Position numbers and translations under genes: made by a program. Below, piece by piece: positions 9,843 through 23,363 of a stretch of DNA of 64,000 nucleotides. The stretch's first letter is position 1, and the number at the start of each line of letters is the position of its first letter. Source of the stretch: Gymnothorax reevesii (Eukaryota > Chordata > Actinopteri > Anguilliformes > Muraenidae). The notes beneath the pieces were generated by a model that was given only the letters and a program-made list of their open reading frames with translations, searched no databases and was not told where the DNA came from. The stretch spans positions 13,539,739-13,603,738 of the forward strand of contig CM056584.1 of the NCBI GenBank assembly GCA_029721435.1. The letters are read 5' to 3'.

Positions 9843-10101
9843 ACAGTGTGTCCAAATCAGAGCCACACCGAGCTCATCGCCTCTTTCTTAAGATTTCCAG
9901 CAATGACAAAAGCGCATTGACCGACGACAGTGAATGTCCATTTGTAATAGAACATAAAATTATCATTTGGTATGTGTTAGAAGGCTGATTCTGTCTAAAC
10001 CGCGGCACTCCCCTCCTGTAAGCCGCCAATCTGCTCATAAACGGGTTTCAGATTTATGTTGTTATTGTGTTGAATATATGAAAACCCATTTGCTTAATTG
10101 A

Positions 10102-10107
10102 AATAAA
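10102..10107 (+). terminator. npb: Poly(A) signal of npb
   Basis: aataaa lies 260 bases past the stop codon, giving a compact 3' UTR. A GT-rich stretch upstream and a second aataaaa near 10325 offer alternatives. Confidence 0.55.
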
Positions 10108-10380
10108 AAGTACACTAACTTGTCTTCGAGTACAATAATATCTATAACTAAATGGTCATGGAAATTAATTAAAAATATTTTGACATCTCATTGGCAAGTT
10201 TTTATTCAAATACTTTTTCATTCACTCACAACATTCAGGGTTATATGATGTAATTAGAGATCATAGGCTGCCTTTACAAACCATACCAGTTATTTCACGC
10301 AGTGGTGACCTGCTTTTGTCATAAAAATAAAAACAAAATGGGTGACAAATTAATTTAAAAAATATCAAAAACAGCCTTAT

Positions 10381-10705
10381 AAGGTGTTGGGCCTCCACAA
10401 ACTAGTAGATCTGCTGTGACACGCCTTGGCATTGAGACTACCAGTGTAAAAATTTACTGGAGAGATGAAGTCCTTTTTTTCGACAAACGATATTTGCAGT
10501 TTTGATGACAGTGATAGAGAGCTCTGTTGAACAAGCACGTGGTGCTAGGACCATTATCATCTCAGAAGAGACCACTCTCATCATGGTGGGAATGCATCCT
10601 CATTAGGTGATCACACAGAATAACTGTAATGATTTGCAGTGACCCTTCCACCTTTAAGAGGAGAAGTGGACCCAAAAGATGCCAGTAAAATAAACAGAGT
10701 CACCT
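10381..10705 (-). mobile_element. Tc1-like element fragment
   Basis: Includes gttgggcctccacaaac, then ggcattgagactaccagtgt, then gaagagaccactctcatcat, gtgatcacacagaataact and gatttgcagtgacccttcc. These are antisense phrases of another common fish Tc1-like transposon, with internal deletions. No open frame survives. Confidence 0.6.
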
Positions 10706-12284
10706 GCATTTGTTATGTTTTTCCATGAATGTCCTCAGATTATTTACTTTCATTTGTCTCCTGTTTGTATGTTGCAAAAAATGTGAGCGTATAGGGTAAG
10801 ACGCAGGCCTCAAACTAAAAGCACATTCACCTTTTGCAGGCAACATATGACAATCTTTTTCAAAATATAAAATGAATTCAGTTTAAAAGTGCCGACACAG
10901 TAATATCAGCACAATTTGTTTTTTTTTTTTAAACTTCATAAGATATAGAAGGCATTCAAGTCAGCTTTACTTCGGAGATTCTCTGTTACATACTTTGATT
11001 AAAAGTGCCAAAACCTTTGAGTGCAACTATATTATTACTATTATAACCATACATATGATTTTTAGCATATTGCCCACATACGTAATTTATTCTGAAAGAA
11101 TAAGGAAACATTCTTCAGGTTATAAAGGACAATTCTCGCTCTGCTTTGACAGTTGGATGAAGGCTTTTCGTTCCTTCATATCCAAATTTACTCAGTCTTA
11201 GAAATGCCATTTTCCCATCTAACTGATCTAACAGATAAATATTAAGGAGCAGCGATTTCTATGGCTAAAAATTAGTGCTTTACCTTGAGGATTTTTAAAT
11301 TTATGAGGACAGAATTATATAGGAATTGGTCACCTATTCATCCATAATGGCAATACTATACGCTTTTCTAGCGGTTTCTATCCATCTATTTCACTCGGTA
11401 ATGGCCTTTCCCAGACACCGGAGGCACTTTGACGCATCACTCACTCCATTAAGAATGGCCAGTCAGGATAAACAACCTGCTTACACCCATAACGCACAGT
11501 ATGCCAAACGTTAAGTTCAATAAACCATCACCAAATACTTCCACCACCACCTAAAGTCAAAAACTCTCTCCAGAGACCATTGACATCAAATTAGTCACAA
11601 CATTTTTGTAACACTTTATGGGTAATTACAACATCAACTCCAGCAGGCAGAGAAATTGCTCAATACACAGACACCTCCAGTGTTGTATAATTGATGGGAA
11701 ATAAGTGCTTAATGCTTTCGGATGACATTTAACTGTATAAAAGGGCAGACAGAGAAATAATAAGGTAATTAGGGGCACAATATTTTTTTTAAATTCCGGA
11801 AACTGTGCATTCATGAACTTTTATGAGCAATCCAGCATTTTGCGACAATTTGCACATCTGACATGATAAATGCGATATGTTATAAATGTTGTGCCAACAT
11901 GTGCAACATTAATGATTGCTGATAGCCACACAGTGTGGATACTTTTGGGGGTACAAGGATTACAGTTCTCAGAAAAAAATTAACCAAATTGCTCAAAGAT
12001 ACGACAAAAGAAGAAAGTGCACACACAGAGTTTCTGTAGAACTAAACCTCTTACAGCACAGTGTTGAGACAATTTGTGCCAGTAGGGAATATTATGATCA
12101 TATCCACAAATACAATTGAATTTCATACATTATTCATAAGTATTCAAGTATAGTTGCTAGAGTGGATAGGTTTGTGATTTTTTTTTACACTAAATGTTCT
12201 TTTCACATTTTGACTCTCGCAAAATGGACAGCGTGAGAGTTTAAATGAAGATAGAAATAGTTCAAAGGTTCTCTGCTATGTCAT
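10706..12284. other. Gene-free AT-rich spacer
   Basis: Only short chance frames occur here, up to about 68 codons with no protein-like pattern. No supported element boundaries. Confidence 0.45.
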
Positions 12285-12468
12285 TCATCCATCCATGATC
12301 TGAAACATTTCTTCCTCAAAGGGTCGCAGGGGAGCTGAAGCCCATCCCAGTCAACTATGGGCTGAAGGCAGGAACTCATCCCAGGCAGCTCAACGATCCA
12401 TAGCAGGGCTCAAACAACATTCACGTACACCCCCATACCTATGGGGAATCTCCAGTTAAGGGGTCTTC

Positions 12469-12926
12469 TGTGATGGGCGTTGGTAGTTGGACGCCAAGAG
12501 CAGTGGCCAGAAATACGTAAAAGGAAAAACTAGCAGAGCGCTGAGAGACTAAAACAGATAGAAATCACGGGACTCGCGCTACCAACGGACCTGACGCCGT
12601 CCGTTGTAGAAAACAGGCGAGCTCGAAAAAAAAAAAAAAACAAAACAAAAGGGAAATAATCCAAAGATTCCCTTACTCACTTACACTTATCCTGTTATGC
12701 AGCTAAGATCCTGACAATACTCTTTCTTTAAAAACCTTACCTGCTAAAGCGCCAAAGAACACAATGACACTCCAGCAACACGAACGAGGAAGAACAGGAG
12801 CTTAAATAGACTCCAGGTAACGCCCCCAATTAATGCCAGCTGGCCCAGGAATCCGATGGCGAGCAAAACCATATCGTCCCGGAAGAGAGTAACATAAGGA
12901 GCTCTCAAAGCTCCAAAACCATGACA
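12469..12926 (-). mobile_element. Solo LTR (458 bp)
   Basis: Starts tgtgatgg and ends ccatgaca, nearly perfect inverted termini, with a perfect 5-bp duplication TCTTC (12464-12468 and 12927-12931). Read on the minus strand it begins TGTCATGGTTTTGGAGC and continues GCTCCTTATGTTACTC, typical of a fish Ty3/gypsy LTR. It contains an A-rich run at about 12628-12645. No internal region remains. Confidence 0.85.
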
Positions 12927-13185
12927 TCTTCAGGGTAAAAATTTCAGCTTTTTTCTATTGAAAATTTCAATATTTTTAATATTCACATAAAATAAATAAA
13001 GGAACGCAGTGAGAATTTATGTTTCTCCTCTGCCTCAATTGTTACTTGTGACTTTAAATTCAAATTACCGGCAACACCAATTTTGACTGATTTTCAACTT
13101 TGTGGCATTCATAAAATCATTAATATTCATCTGATTGACTTGAAATTTGGACTGAATTAACACGAAATAACACGAAAAGTCTGTT

Positions 13186-13503
13186 AAAGGAGACCCAAAA
13201 CTCTCCAGCAGCTGGAAGCCTGTATTATACAAGAGTTGGATCAAATTCCAATGGCTAAACTCAAGAAACTTGTCTCCTCAATGCTCAGAGGCCTCCACTC
13301 TGTGTTAAAGAGAAGAGGGGATGCTACACCATGGTAAACAGGCCCCTGTCCCAACCTTTTTGAAACTTTTAGCAGCCATCAAATTTGAAACGAGCTCATT
13401 TTGTGGATAAAATTGTAAAATTTCTCAGTTTCAACATTTGCTATGTTATCTCTGTTCTATTGTGAATAAAATACTTTCTGGTGTGATTTTGGATTTGGGG
13501 TTG
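13186..13503 (+). mobile_element. 3' fragment of the Tc1-like family at 565-4571
   Basis: Encodes a readable transposase C-terminus (LQQLEACIIQELDQIPMAKL, ending GDATPW and a stop at about 13338). This is followed by the 3' UTR and the right end ...ggatttggggttg next to TA. It shares long near-identical stretches with 4279-4571, such as tggctaaactcaagaaactt and atggtaaacaggcccctgtc. Everything 5' of the C-terminus is absent. Confidence 0.82.
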
Positions 13504-13795
13504 TAAATTTTGATCAAAATACAAAATTTTTTGAGGTTAAAATCATGTTTAGAGTGTTGATTTCTTAGTTTTTACATTATTATGGTTATTTCTACACTTT
13601 ACCTTGGATACCCCTTAACCTGATATGCTTGTCTTTGGACTGTGGGAGGAAAGAGGAGTTTGTCGTGGAAACTTAATTAAACACTGTGAGAACATGAAAC
13701 CCACAGAACACGGTCGAACCCACAACCTCCTTGCTGTGAGGCAATGGTGCAACCTACTGCTCCATTGTGTATTCATTTTGAAAATATGTATTTTA

Positions 13796-16454
13796 AGCAG
13801 GCATGTGGATGCGCCCACACAATAGAGAAGGGGCAGGGAACTTCAGAAAGGGCCGTCGTGGGCGCAGAGTTATGGTCCAATCAAGCAATGACACACCTGA
13901 TTTCACAAATCGATCCTTGGAGTCTTTGCACCGGACCTTATGTAGCAGTGACAGGTGTGTGACTGCTTGGTTGGAATGAGGGCCTTCGCTCACGCTGAAC
14001 CTCCTTTCTGGATGAGGTTCCTCATCCTTGCATTAGAGCTTACAGGCTTATATACTTGAAGGTCTTTAAAATGATGATGAATAATCCGCAGAACCACAGA
14101 CAAGCAGACATCTAAATTAATCACAGGCCACAAACCTGAAGGTCTTAAGCTGCCAAATACATGGCGGGAATAAATGATCTCGCTGCTCCGATGGCTTTGT
14201 TTATAACCAGTTTCGTTTGGAGGTGTCGCAAGTAGTTTCGCAAACCCTCTGTCCCCGCTATAGGCTCCATTTTCAGCACTGCCTCCTTTTTGCTTAAATC
14301 TAATCCAAGCCCAGCGGCAGCTCATACTCAGAATTTTCTTCAGCCGCATTTGTCTCGCATACATATAATTTAAGTGTCCCTGACTTATATTCAAAAGAAG
14401 GTAAGGGAATTCCTCGAATGTGAACGTCCTGTGGCCATTTATTCACGGACGATGAACTTCCAGATGGACTTATTCCTTCTACATTTTTCACAACTGGGCA
14501 ATAATTGTATAAAGTAGTTTCTCAAGGCATCGTAATAAAGTAGTGCTGATTACCCTGGAGTGTTGTTGAAAACATTTCAACAGTTTTACAAGCAAAATTT
14601 CTCTCATCATACTGTCTCAGTCAGGGAGTCAGCAAGTGCAGTGCAAACTTTTAACTGTGAGTATATGGTAAAGCAATTTGATCCACATTAATGTAATTAC
14701 ATGTGAGCCTCCAGTAGATACCGGCATCAAACAGCGTTTAGATGTAATGGGACTGCAAATTCTCACGAGTGCAACATGAGCCAGTTTATACTCAGTCTAC
14801 TGCCTGTTGAGTTGATTCTCGACCATCTTGCCTCTAGGGAGGCAAATTAAGAACCAAACACCACAAACACAAGTTGTTATCCTCAAAATGCAATGCGGGG
14901 AGGACTGGAATATTTATTTTCATTAGAGGAGAAAAATAATCAGACATTTCCCATTAATGAGTTCTCGAAAGCCAACTTCCTCAGTGAGTTTATAATAGCA
15001 TCAAGGCACTGCCCACTTCATCTAAGGGTCCTGCCACCTCAGGGCGAAACCTCAAAGATTAGAAAGCAATGAGAACATGGGGCTGAATCCTTTTGCAGAG
15101 ACTTCTGGGAAATCAAATAATGAGGAAGGAGGCAAAAGATCCACCACAGCAAATAAATCTATAAAATCTGAAGGCTGCCTATTTGACCTTAAATCAATAT
15201 TGTCCATAATCATTCATAATTGATTTTATACAGGCCAAGTATGTTCACATAATTGAAGTATTTCATAATGTTTCAAAGCTCCAATTTGGGTGAAACGTAA
15301 TTTTTTGACAAGTTTTATTTATTTATTGGAGTTTTTACTCATCTTGGAATGTACTGTGTATTTGTATTTTTGTGATTATATTTAATTATATCTACAAATT
15401 ATTTAAGCCTTGAGTTGGCGCTGTTACCCTTCCAGACAAAAACATTTCATCCACAATTAATGAGCTTTAAGCACATTTAAAAACATCTAAAGGGCCAGAA
15501 ATGACCTATGACAACATTGCGAAAGGTTTGCTTTCAAGGGGCGTTTGATCGGATAACGACCTGTAAAAGTATGACTAATATGGCAAATCTAAGGGGCGAG
15601 GTGGGGACATAGTCATTAAAGTGCAGAAATTTAAACAGAAAATTAGAGTGGCGTCCATGCGGAACCACTAAACCCAGGGCTTTGTACACAGAAGCCAATG
15701 TGACAGTTTTCTGAGGTTAACGAGCCAAACCAATTATACCGGGTCCCTGTGCCCTTTTTCCACATGCTTGCACGCACAGACACGCGTACACACACAAAAA
15801 CATTCTTATTGCACGTCACAGGTTTGTTTTTCACTGCAGTTGAATTAAATAAAGGACAAAGAGAATAATTAGAATAAGCCTTGCAGCAAGTTTTTCACGT
15901 TCATTGAAGCTCGGTGACATCCAGCTAGATGATGACATGGTGATGAGGACCTGTGGCAAGTAAGATTCTTTTTCTATTGCGTAAAACATTGAGGAAGAAC
16001 TGCTTCAGTGGGACCCAATATCAAATGGGCAAATGGATCAGTGCAAGCAAACTGGAGACCTGTATTTTAGCTGTAATTCAGGTAAACTGGCATAATTCCA
16101 GGGTAAGGTTAATCCAGTTTAAAGCGCTATTGACAAATTTGGCAAGCCTTGCTGTTTATTGATCTCGGTGATCCTATATGAATTGTGGAAGGAATAGAAT
16201 TTCTTCTGCCAGAGTCACTGTGGTACAGTGGCTTTAAAAGGTATTCAAGCCCCTTTTTACTGTATTTCACACATTGTGTTAAAGATTTAATTTCAAATGG
16301 TTTTAATCAACTTTTTTGGCCATTGATTAACATGTATTAAAAATGAAACTACTTTGCCTCATTTGAATCAGTATGTGAAGCCTTCTTACTGTGCATTTTA
16401 GAAGTCCCTTTTTCCAGAAATTGAAGCATTGAGTCTGCTTGGGCAAGGCTCTAT
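13796..16454. other. Gene-free stretch
   Basis: No supported gene. A 63-codon minus-strand frame at 14491-14300 looks slightly protein-like but has no start context, splice signal or known match. An acacacgcgtac-rich spot occurs near 15775. Confidence 0.4.
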
Positions 16455-16640
16455 AACAGGAGTGTCCAATCTTATCCATGAAGGGCCAGTGTGTTGGCTG
16501 GTTTTTGTGACAGCCCAACACCAATACACCTGCTTCTAATCATCAAGGCCTTGATTGAACCCCCTGATCACTTAATTAATCAGCTGCTGTAGCCCTCGGC
16601 TGTAATAAAGACCTGCGTCCATACTGGCCCCTGTCCAAAG
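16455..16640. mobile_element. hAT-type MITE copy, truncated
   Basis: Begins caggagtgtccaatcttatc and continues agggccagtgtg...ctggtttttg. This matches the complete copy in the mafg intron (51832-52038). The complementary right end is lost near the ccctgtccaaag junction. Confidence 0.7.
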
Positions 16641-16682
16641 AGGATTATGAGATGTCGGGCCCCAGGGCACGGACAGGTGAAT

Positions 16683-16720
16683 GCCCCCCCCCCCCCCCAT
16701 CCCCCCACCCCACCTCCCGC
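16683..16720. repeat. Poly-C tract
   Basis: About 16 consecutive C residues followed by ccatccccccaccccacctcccgctcc. A simple-sequence tract likely to vary in length. Confidence 0.8.
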
Positions 16721-18949
16721 TCCCTCGATGCACGAGCAGAGAAAGCTCACTGCCTTACGTCTAAAGTCCTGTTGATAAACCAAGGGGATAAACACTTAAA
16801 ATGCAGTATTATGGTCTATTTCTTGTGATGTCTTCAAAGTAAATTTTTAGGCTATTCCTTCAGTTTTCCAGTAGGATTTTTGTTATTGACATTGTTATTG
16901 ACTATGCTACAAGAAATGCAATGTAAGTAAACTTTTTGAGGAGATTCCCTAGCCCAGGGACTCCATGGTTTAGTTCGGCAAATAAGCTGCAACGGAATTC
17001 GAAGTACCATAGCAAGGGGTGACAATACAGCCACATTTAAGTTTATGATTTGTAATAAATTTGCTATTGCATGTAGATTAATGGCCAAAAACATATTTAA
17101 TCCATTTTGAACTAAACCTGAAAAAGTAAAGTGTGAAAAATTGAAGACACGTGAATACATCCCTAGGCTGGCAGTTGCTTTTTAAAACTGAACTATAACT
17201 GTCAGCAGTATAAGAAGATTTCTTTTTTATATATTTTTTTATATTTGTTACTTCCGAGCCTCCTCTTCCCCAGACCTTTTTTTTTTTCCCAAAAGAACTG
17301 TTGAAGAATTTTGCTTGTCCTTATTATCTAAGCATTTAAACTGTTTTAAGTCGACTTCTCGGCCAAATGCACCACTGGAGTGTGAGAATATAGCCACAAC
17401 TAGCATCAACACACGTGTACATTTACCAGCCCAGATTGACTGAGGGCAACAAAACCAATTTGTTCCTAAAGATTGCTGCTCTGGTAGAGAAAAATGCATT
17501 TTGCTGAAGAGGTGTGAATATTGAACCCTTTTGTCCGCTGTTTTCCCCGTGCAGTGCAGAGAATTATCCTCACAAAATACATTCTTACTATCCTTATGAT
17601 GGCCTGCAATTCTGTGAAAGTAAATTGACTGTTCAGAAGGGGGACATCGGTCCTACTTAAAACTCTCGATACGATTCAGTTCTCTAAAATAGTAAACGTT
17701 TCATTGCCCCCTCAAAGACCTGGGCCTAATTTCAGGTTATAGTCCCCCAAGGCTGAAGTACTTAAAAGTCCTCCGAAATCCTGTTGGTCATTTGACCCAC
17801 CCAGATGCGCAAATAGAGACAATTAGAATATAACACACCGTCTTTCACTCGCAGTGTTAGCCAGCAATGGGAAAACAAAGTCTCCAAGGATGCCAAAACG
17901 CTGGCACAGTAAATCAATGCAAATATTTAACGACAAACAACTTTACATTTTTTTGTGTGTGTTTTTTGGATGTGTGTGTGTGTGTACACACATGTGCATT
18001 TGTACATATGAGTAAATGTGTTTAAAAGAGATGCAAAGTGCAAATGTTCAAAGTGAAAACATATTACAGCATTAGAGAGCAACAAAACGGGTAATACGGA
18101 ACCAATAAGGGACAAAAAATGGATGTACTTACCCTGTTTCTGATTGTACAGGAACTTAAGTGCCAAAGAAATGACTTCCCCAGATACGCTGTTGAGTAAA
18201 CACATGTTCCATGCTGTCATACAGGCGCCGGAAAGTCCAGTTACCACATGTAAAGTGGCTTCAATTTTGTACGGCGAATGATTTTTAATGCAGTAGGCAG
18301 CCACAGCGATGCTCTGCCTTCATTGTTTTCCATCCTGAGGAAAAATATTCCTGGGCTGCATCACATGATGTGTGAACATTCCTCCCAAAGACCCATTTCT
18401 ACTCCTCTGCAGTTTATACATTGCAGGACTCATTTGAAATTTAACGTCAATTTATATGGCTTCTATGGACAAGTTGTCTGGTATAAACCGCTCAAATATT
18501 AATCTGTATTTGATACTTGATATTTGAATTCACACCTGTATAACAAGTATTTTTGTGGAGGGCGGTAGTGTTCCCGCTTGAGTTTCCATAATGACTCTTT
18601 AAAACAAGAATAACTCAGATTTACCCTGCCCATCAAAAAAAAAAAATAATAATAATAATTTACTTAAACAATTTGAACTTAAACAAGCAAATACTGTACT
18701 TTAAAGCCTTTGATTGAAATAGCAGTGATTATTATGTTTCATCAGGCAACGATTCTTTTCACCCTGATTGATGCGACAGCATCTAATTATTGATCATGTC
18801 GGATGACGCATCCCACAGTAGAGGAAAAGATGTTACTGTGTTTCAAGACGTGAAAATTATGCCTGGCCTGCATCAAGAAAAGAAAACAATCAAGGTTTCT
18901 TAATTCTCTGGAATTTGGTACTGTGTGAGGCCCTGTGGATTGTGGTGAA
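16721..18949. other. Gene-free stretch
   Basis: AT-rich DNA with a (GT)n run near 17952-17988 and an (AAT)n run near 18640-18657. Minus-strand frames here contain no recognisable domain. Confidence 0.4.
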
Positions 18950-19850
18950 TTATCAACTTTGCAGAGGAAACGGGTCAGGAAAAATCACGAAAGATCGTGA
19001 TCCTGAATTGTGAAGTCTCATCGGAAAACATCAGCAGTAGAATTCAAGGCTACATTTAATTGCAGAAGTAAGAGCATTAACAGATGTACAATGCAAAAAG
19101 AACTTGAAAAAAAGGGACTAAACAGCTGCACGGCTACAAGAGAACCACTTGTTAGTGATGTTAATTGGGAAAAAAACTACTTCAATATGCTAGGTAACAA
19201 TGATTAGATTGCGTTGCCATGGAAAAAGATCATGTGGCCGGAGGAGTCCAGACTTACCCTATTCCAGACGGAGGGGTGGGCCAGGGTAGAACAGGGAACC
19301 CATGAAGCACCGTCAATGCGTAGTGCCCACTGAGCAAGACTCTGGAGGTAATGTTTGATCTGCGGCTGCTTCAGTCAGTCAGGTCCAGACTCAGCAACGT
19401 CACGCAGCAATAAAATAAGTCAGCAGTCCACCTGAATATACTGAAAGATTAAGTTGCTCCATAAATCCTTACGTAACTCGCAGGAGCAAAGAAATATTCA
19501 GGACGATAATGTTAAAATTCATCACACTCAGATTGAAAATGGCTCTTCTTGCTGGCTAAACCACTCTCTCTCAAACATTAACTGGCCAACGCAGAGTTCT
19601 GACCTCAATCAATTGAAAGTTTTCGGTTTGTGCTGGAGAAGGCTTTACAGAGTGTTTTGACTCTGCTGTCATTAATACAAGGTCTTGGCCCAAAATGAAT
19701 GCAACTCTGCTCAGCAATACATGTCACGGCATTACACGTTTTTAGAGACAATGCCATGAAGAATGCACACAATAATCAAAGCTGAAGGCAGTCCAACAAA
19801 GTATAAGAGTGTGCAACTTTATTTTTTGGTGAGGCAGGGCATTTATATGT
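18950..19850 (+). pseudogene. Strongly decayed Tc1-like transposon
   Basis: Scattered plus-strand matches follow Tc1 transposase order. CTATREPLVSDVNW lies near 19125-19170, the first catalytic block near 19213-19280 (kkimwpees-like, with the aspartate changed), a QDDNVKIHHTQIEN block near 19500-19545, and NWPTQSSDLNQL near 19578-19615. Frames shift repeatedly and [12 protein letters not shown] has lost its acid. It is much older than the copy at 21304-22910. Terminal repeats were not located. Confidence 0.68.
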
Positions 19851-21024
19851 CTAAACTGACTGTATGAATGATCCTCTTGAGGGATGTACGGCAGGTGCAG
19901 TGGTGGCTAATTGTGGCTTGAGTAAGGGGAGGTAGCTGTTGGAAGAAAGACTGTCATTTGCCCAAATCATATTGTTTGCCTAATAGCATAGTTGCCCAAG
20001 TCATATTTGAACGTTTTTGGAAAATAAAAAAACAAAAAAAATTTTTACCAAGCACTTTGGTATTTTTGTTGATATTGCAACAGTAAGCCAAAAATGACTT
20101 AGGCAATTACACTATGAGGCTAATGATATGTTTGTAAATGGAATGCTTTGAGTGACAGGCACTCATGGGCCTTCAGTACCCTAAAGAGAAAGATGTCTTC
20201 AAGTCAATAATTTTGGGGTGAAAGAGAATGCCCAAAGTTCTCCAATGGCTGTAGGTCTAGATGTCATCGACATTCAATTCTTTGCGATTTTATTGCCAGC
20301 TTCTGAATTGTGGGGGTTCCATTTTACAAAGCTCAACAACTTCGTAAAATCAACAACAATGATTAATTACACACTTCACATCTCCTGACCCCACGACTCA
20401 AGCCTTGACCTTTGCACTCCAAACAGTCAGAGCATAAAGTGGCTTTAGCATCAATTGAAGCACCTATTACTTAAACCCCATAAGTCACACTTGACTTGAC
20501 TTGACTTGTGGGGTTTTAGTAATCAGTGCTTAAATTGTCACTAGAACAATCACTGATTGAGCCTAAATGTACAAACTGTCAGGGCAAATTATTGACAGTA
20601 GGCTGAAAGCCCAGGTTGTTTTTAAATAATTACAAAGAATGCAATACTCAAAGTACACACCTCAGTGAGCATGCAGCAAAACTGCTAGTGATAAATTATC
20701 ATATTTTATGTTAAATTCAAGGCCATCAAAGCTGCTATGTTCATTCACACTGTACAAAGTTAAAGTAACACTTACAATCAAACATTTTAACTTACCTCAG
20801 CCTCCATCTCAGGGCTGGAGCGAGCTACTATTGAATTAAACGCCTATTTGGTTTCATATAAAGCAAACCGTAAGAGCTGAAATGAGTACAATTTAAGCAT
20901 CAACTAACGCTATGCTAACCATGCAAATAATATGGGCCTCCTGCTTACACCCTGACAAACAAAATGTGTAAAAAATATTTAACACCCAGATTTCACAACA
21001 GAACACGTCTTACACAGCATGGGA
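19851..21024. other. Gene-free stretch
   Basis: No coding signal. A (cttga)n run (about 20491-20509) lies inside a hairpin: attacttaaacccca at 20466-20480 pairs imperfectly with tggggttttagtaat at 20508-20522. Confidence 0.4.
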
Positions 21025-21166
21025 CATGTCACTTTCTAACCATTGGTGTTGTTTTAGCACAATATGGTAAGAAAGTGACATGAATGTGAAATTTCAGGGA
21101 CGGAGTTGAATAAGCAGAGTTGGCGTTACACCAACACTGCAAATCAACTCCGTCCCTGAAATTTCA
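21025..21166. repeat. Two adjacent hairpins
   Basis: The first hairpin pairs 21025-21042 with 21065-21082 (18 bp, one mismatch, loop 22 nt). The second pairs 21087-21109 with 21144-21166 (23 bp, perfect, loop 34 nt). The second arm reads caactccgtccctgaaattt in part. They are separated by 4 nt. Confidence 0.88.
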
Positions 21167-21303
21167 TCACAGGTGACTTTGCTGAGTGAACTATGGTGTG
21201 GAGACACACCTTAAAAGCCATGAGGGAGAGCTAGTACTTTTATGGCCTCATTCATATCAGCACAGAACCTCACAGAAAAGTGTTGGGCCTCTAAATGAAA
21301 TTA

Positions 21304-22910
<1,607 letters not shown>

Positions 22911-22912
22911 TA

Positions 22913-23265
22913 TGCAAAGTACAATTAGCAAAGGGAGAAAGTAGTAATAGTAAAAAATAGTAAAAGTATTATGCGAGTAAATGCGCATAGTCAATTCTAT
23001 GTACGGGAAACTGGGGCAAATTGGGGTACTTGAGAAAGATCTTTCCCCACATCCGTGTAATACATTCAAGGGACTCAAACTTGTATAAACAGAAGGTTTG
23101 CACATAAAGAACAATATGACAAAGCAAGAAATGCATAAATTTCAAGTTCAGGTTTTTATTCAAGATTGAAAAAAAAGGCTCACAACCCTGTTTTACTCCA
23201 TGCCAGGGTAAATGCAAGAAATACAATGCTCTCATCAACAGATCTCTCAAAGCCAATGACGGCTG
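22913..23265. other. Gene-free spacer
   Basis: No supported feature. Confidence 0.4.
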
Positions 23266-23363
23266 CCCAGATAGCAAGCTCCTCCGCTCCGGATCTGCCC
23301 CGGATCAGCTGGAGCTGGGGCAGATCCGCGGCAGATCCGGCGCGGAGGAGCTTGCTATCTGGG
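23266..23363. repeat. 98-bp GC-rich palindrome
   Basis: A perfect 22-bp arm at 23266-23287 (cccagatagcaagctcctcc...) pairs with 23342-23363. Further in, cggatctgcc / ggcagatccg and a ctggagctgggg segment extend the fold. Much more GC-rich than its surroundings. No protein is encoded. It is either a small MITE or a structured-RNA source. Confidence 0.85.

Larger units (their letters stand above)
12460..13614. mobile_element. piggyBac-like non-autonomous element in a TTAA site
   Basis: It is flanked by TTAA on both sides. The right end read in reverse is GGGGTATCCAAGGTAAAG. The left end, once the solo LTR and one copy of its duplication are taken out, reads GGGGTCTTCAGGGTAAAAA. These are matching terminal repeats at a TTAA target, the piggyBac signature. 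It carries the solo LTR at 12469-12926 and a Tc1-like 3' fragment at 13186-13503. No piggyBac transposase is seen. Confidence 0.75.
12285..13795. repeat. Dispersed fish repeat split by a 1.16-kb insertion
   Basis: The left half (12285-12459) has catccatccatgatctgaa, then gggtcgcaggggagctgaag and ends atggggaatctccag. The right half (13619-13795) resumes with cttgtctttggactgtggga, then gagaacatgaaacccacaga and cctccttgctgtgaggcaa. These are consecutive parts of one very common fish repeat whose end sequence also appears near 51030-51175. A TTAA is duplicated on both sides of the interruption (12456-12459, 13615-13618). Confidence 0.78.

Noticed and set aside
13701..13760. ggtcgaacccacaacctcc as a possible tRNA B-box
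   Set aside because: It is the standard end of a dispersed fish repeat; no cloverleaf can be drawn around it.
14300..14491. Minus-strand 63-codon frame with protein-like look
   Set aside because: No splice signals, no known match, ordinary AT-rich surroundings.
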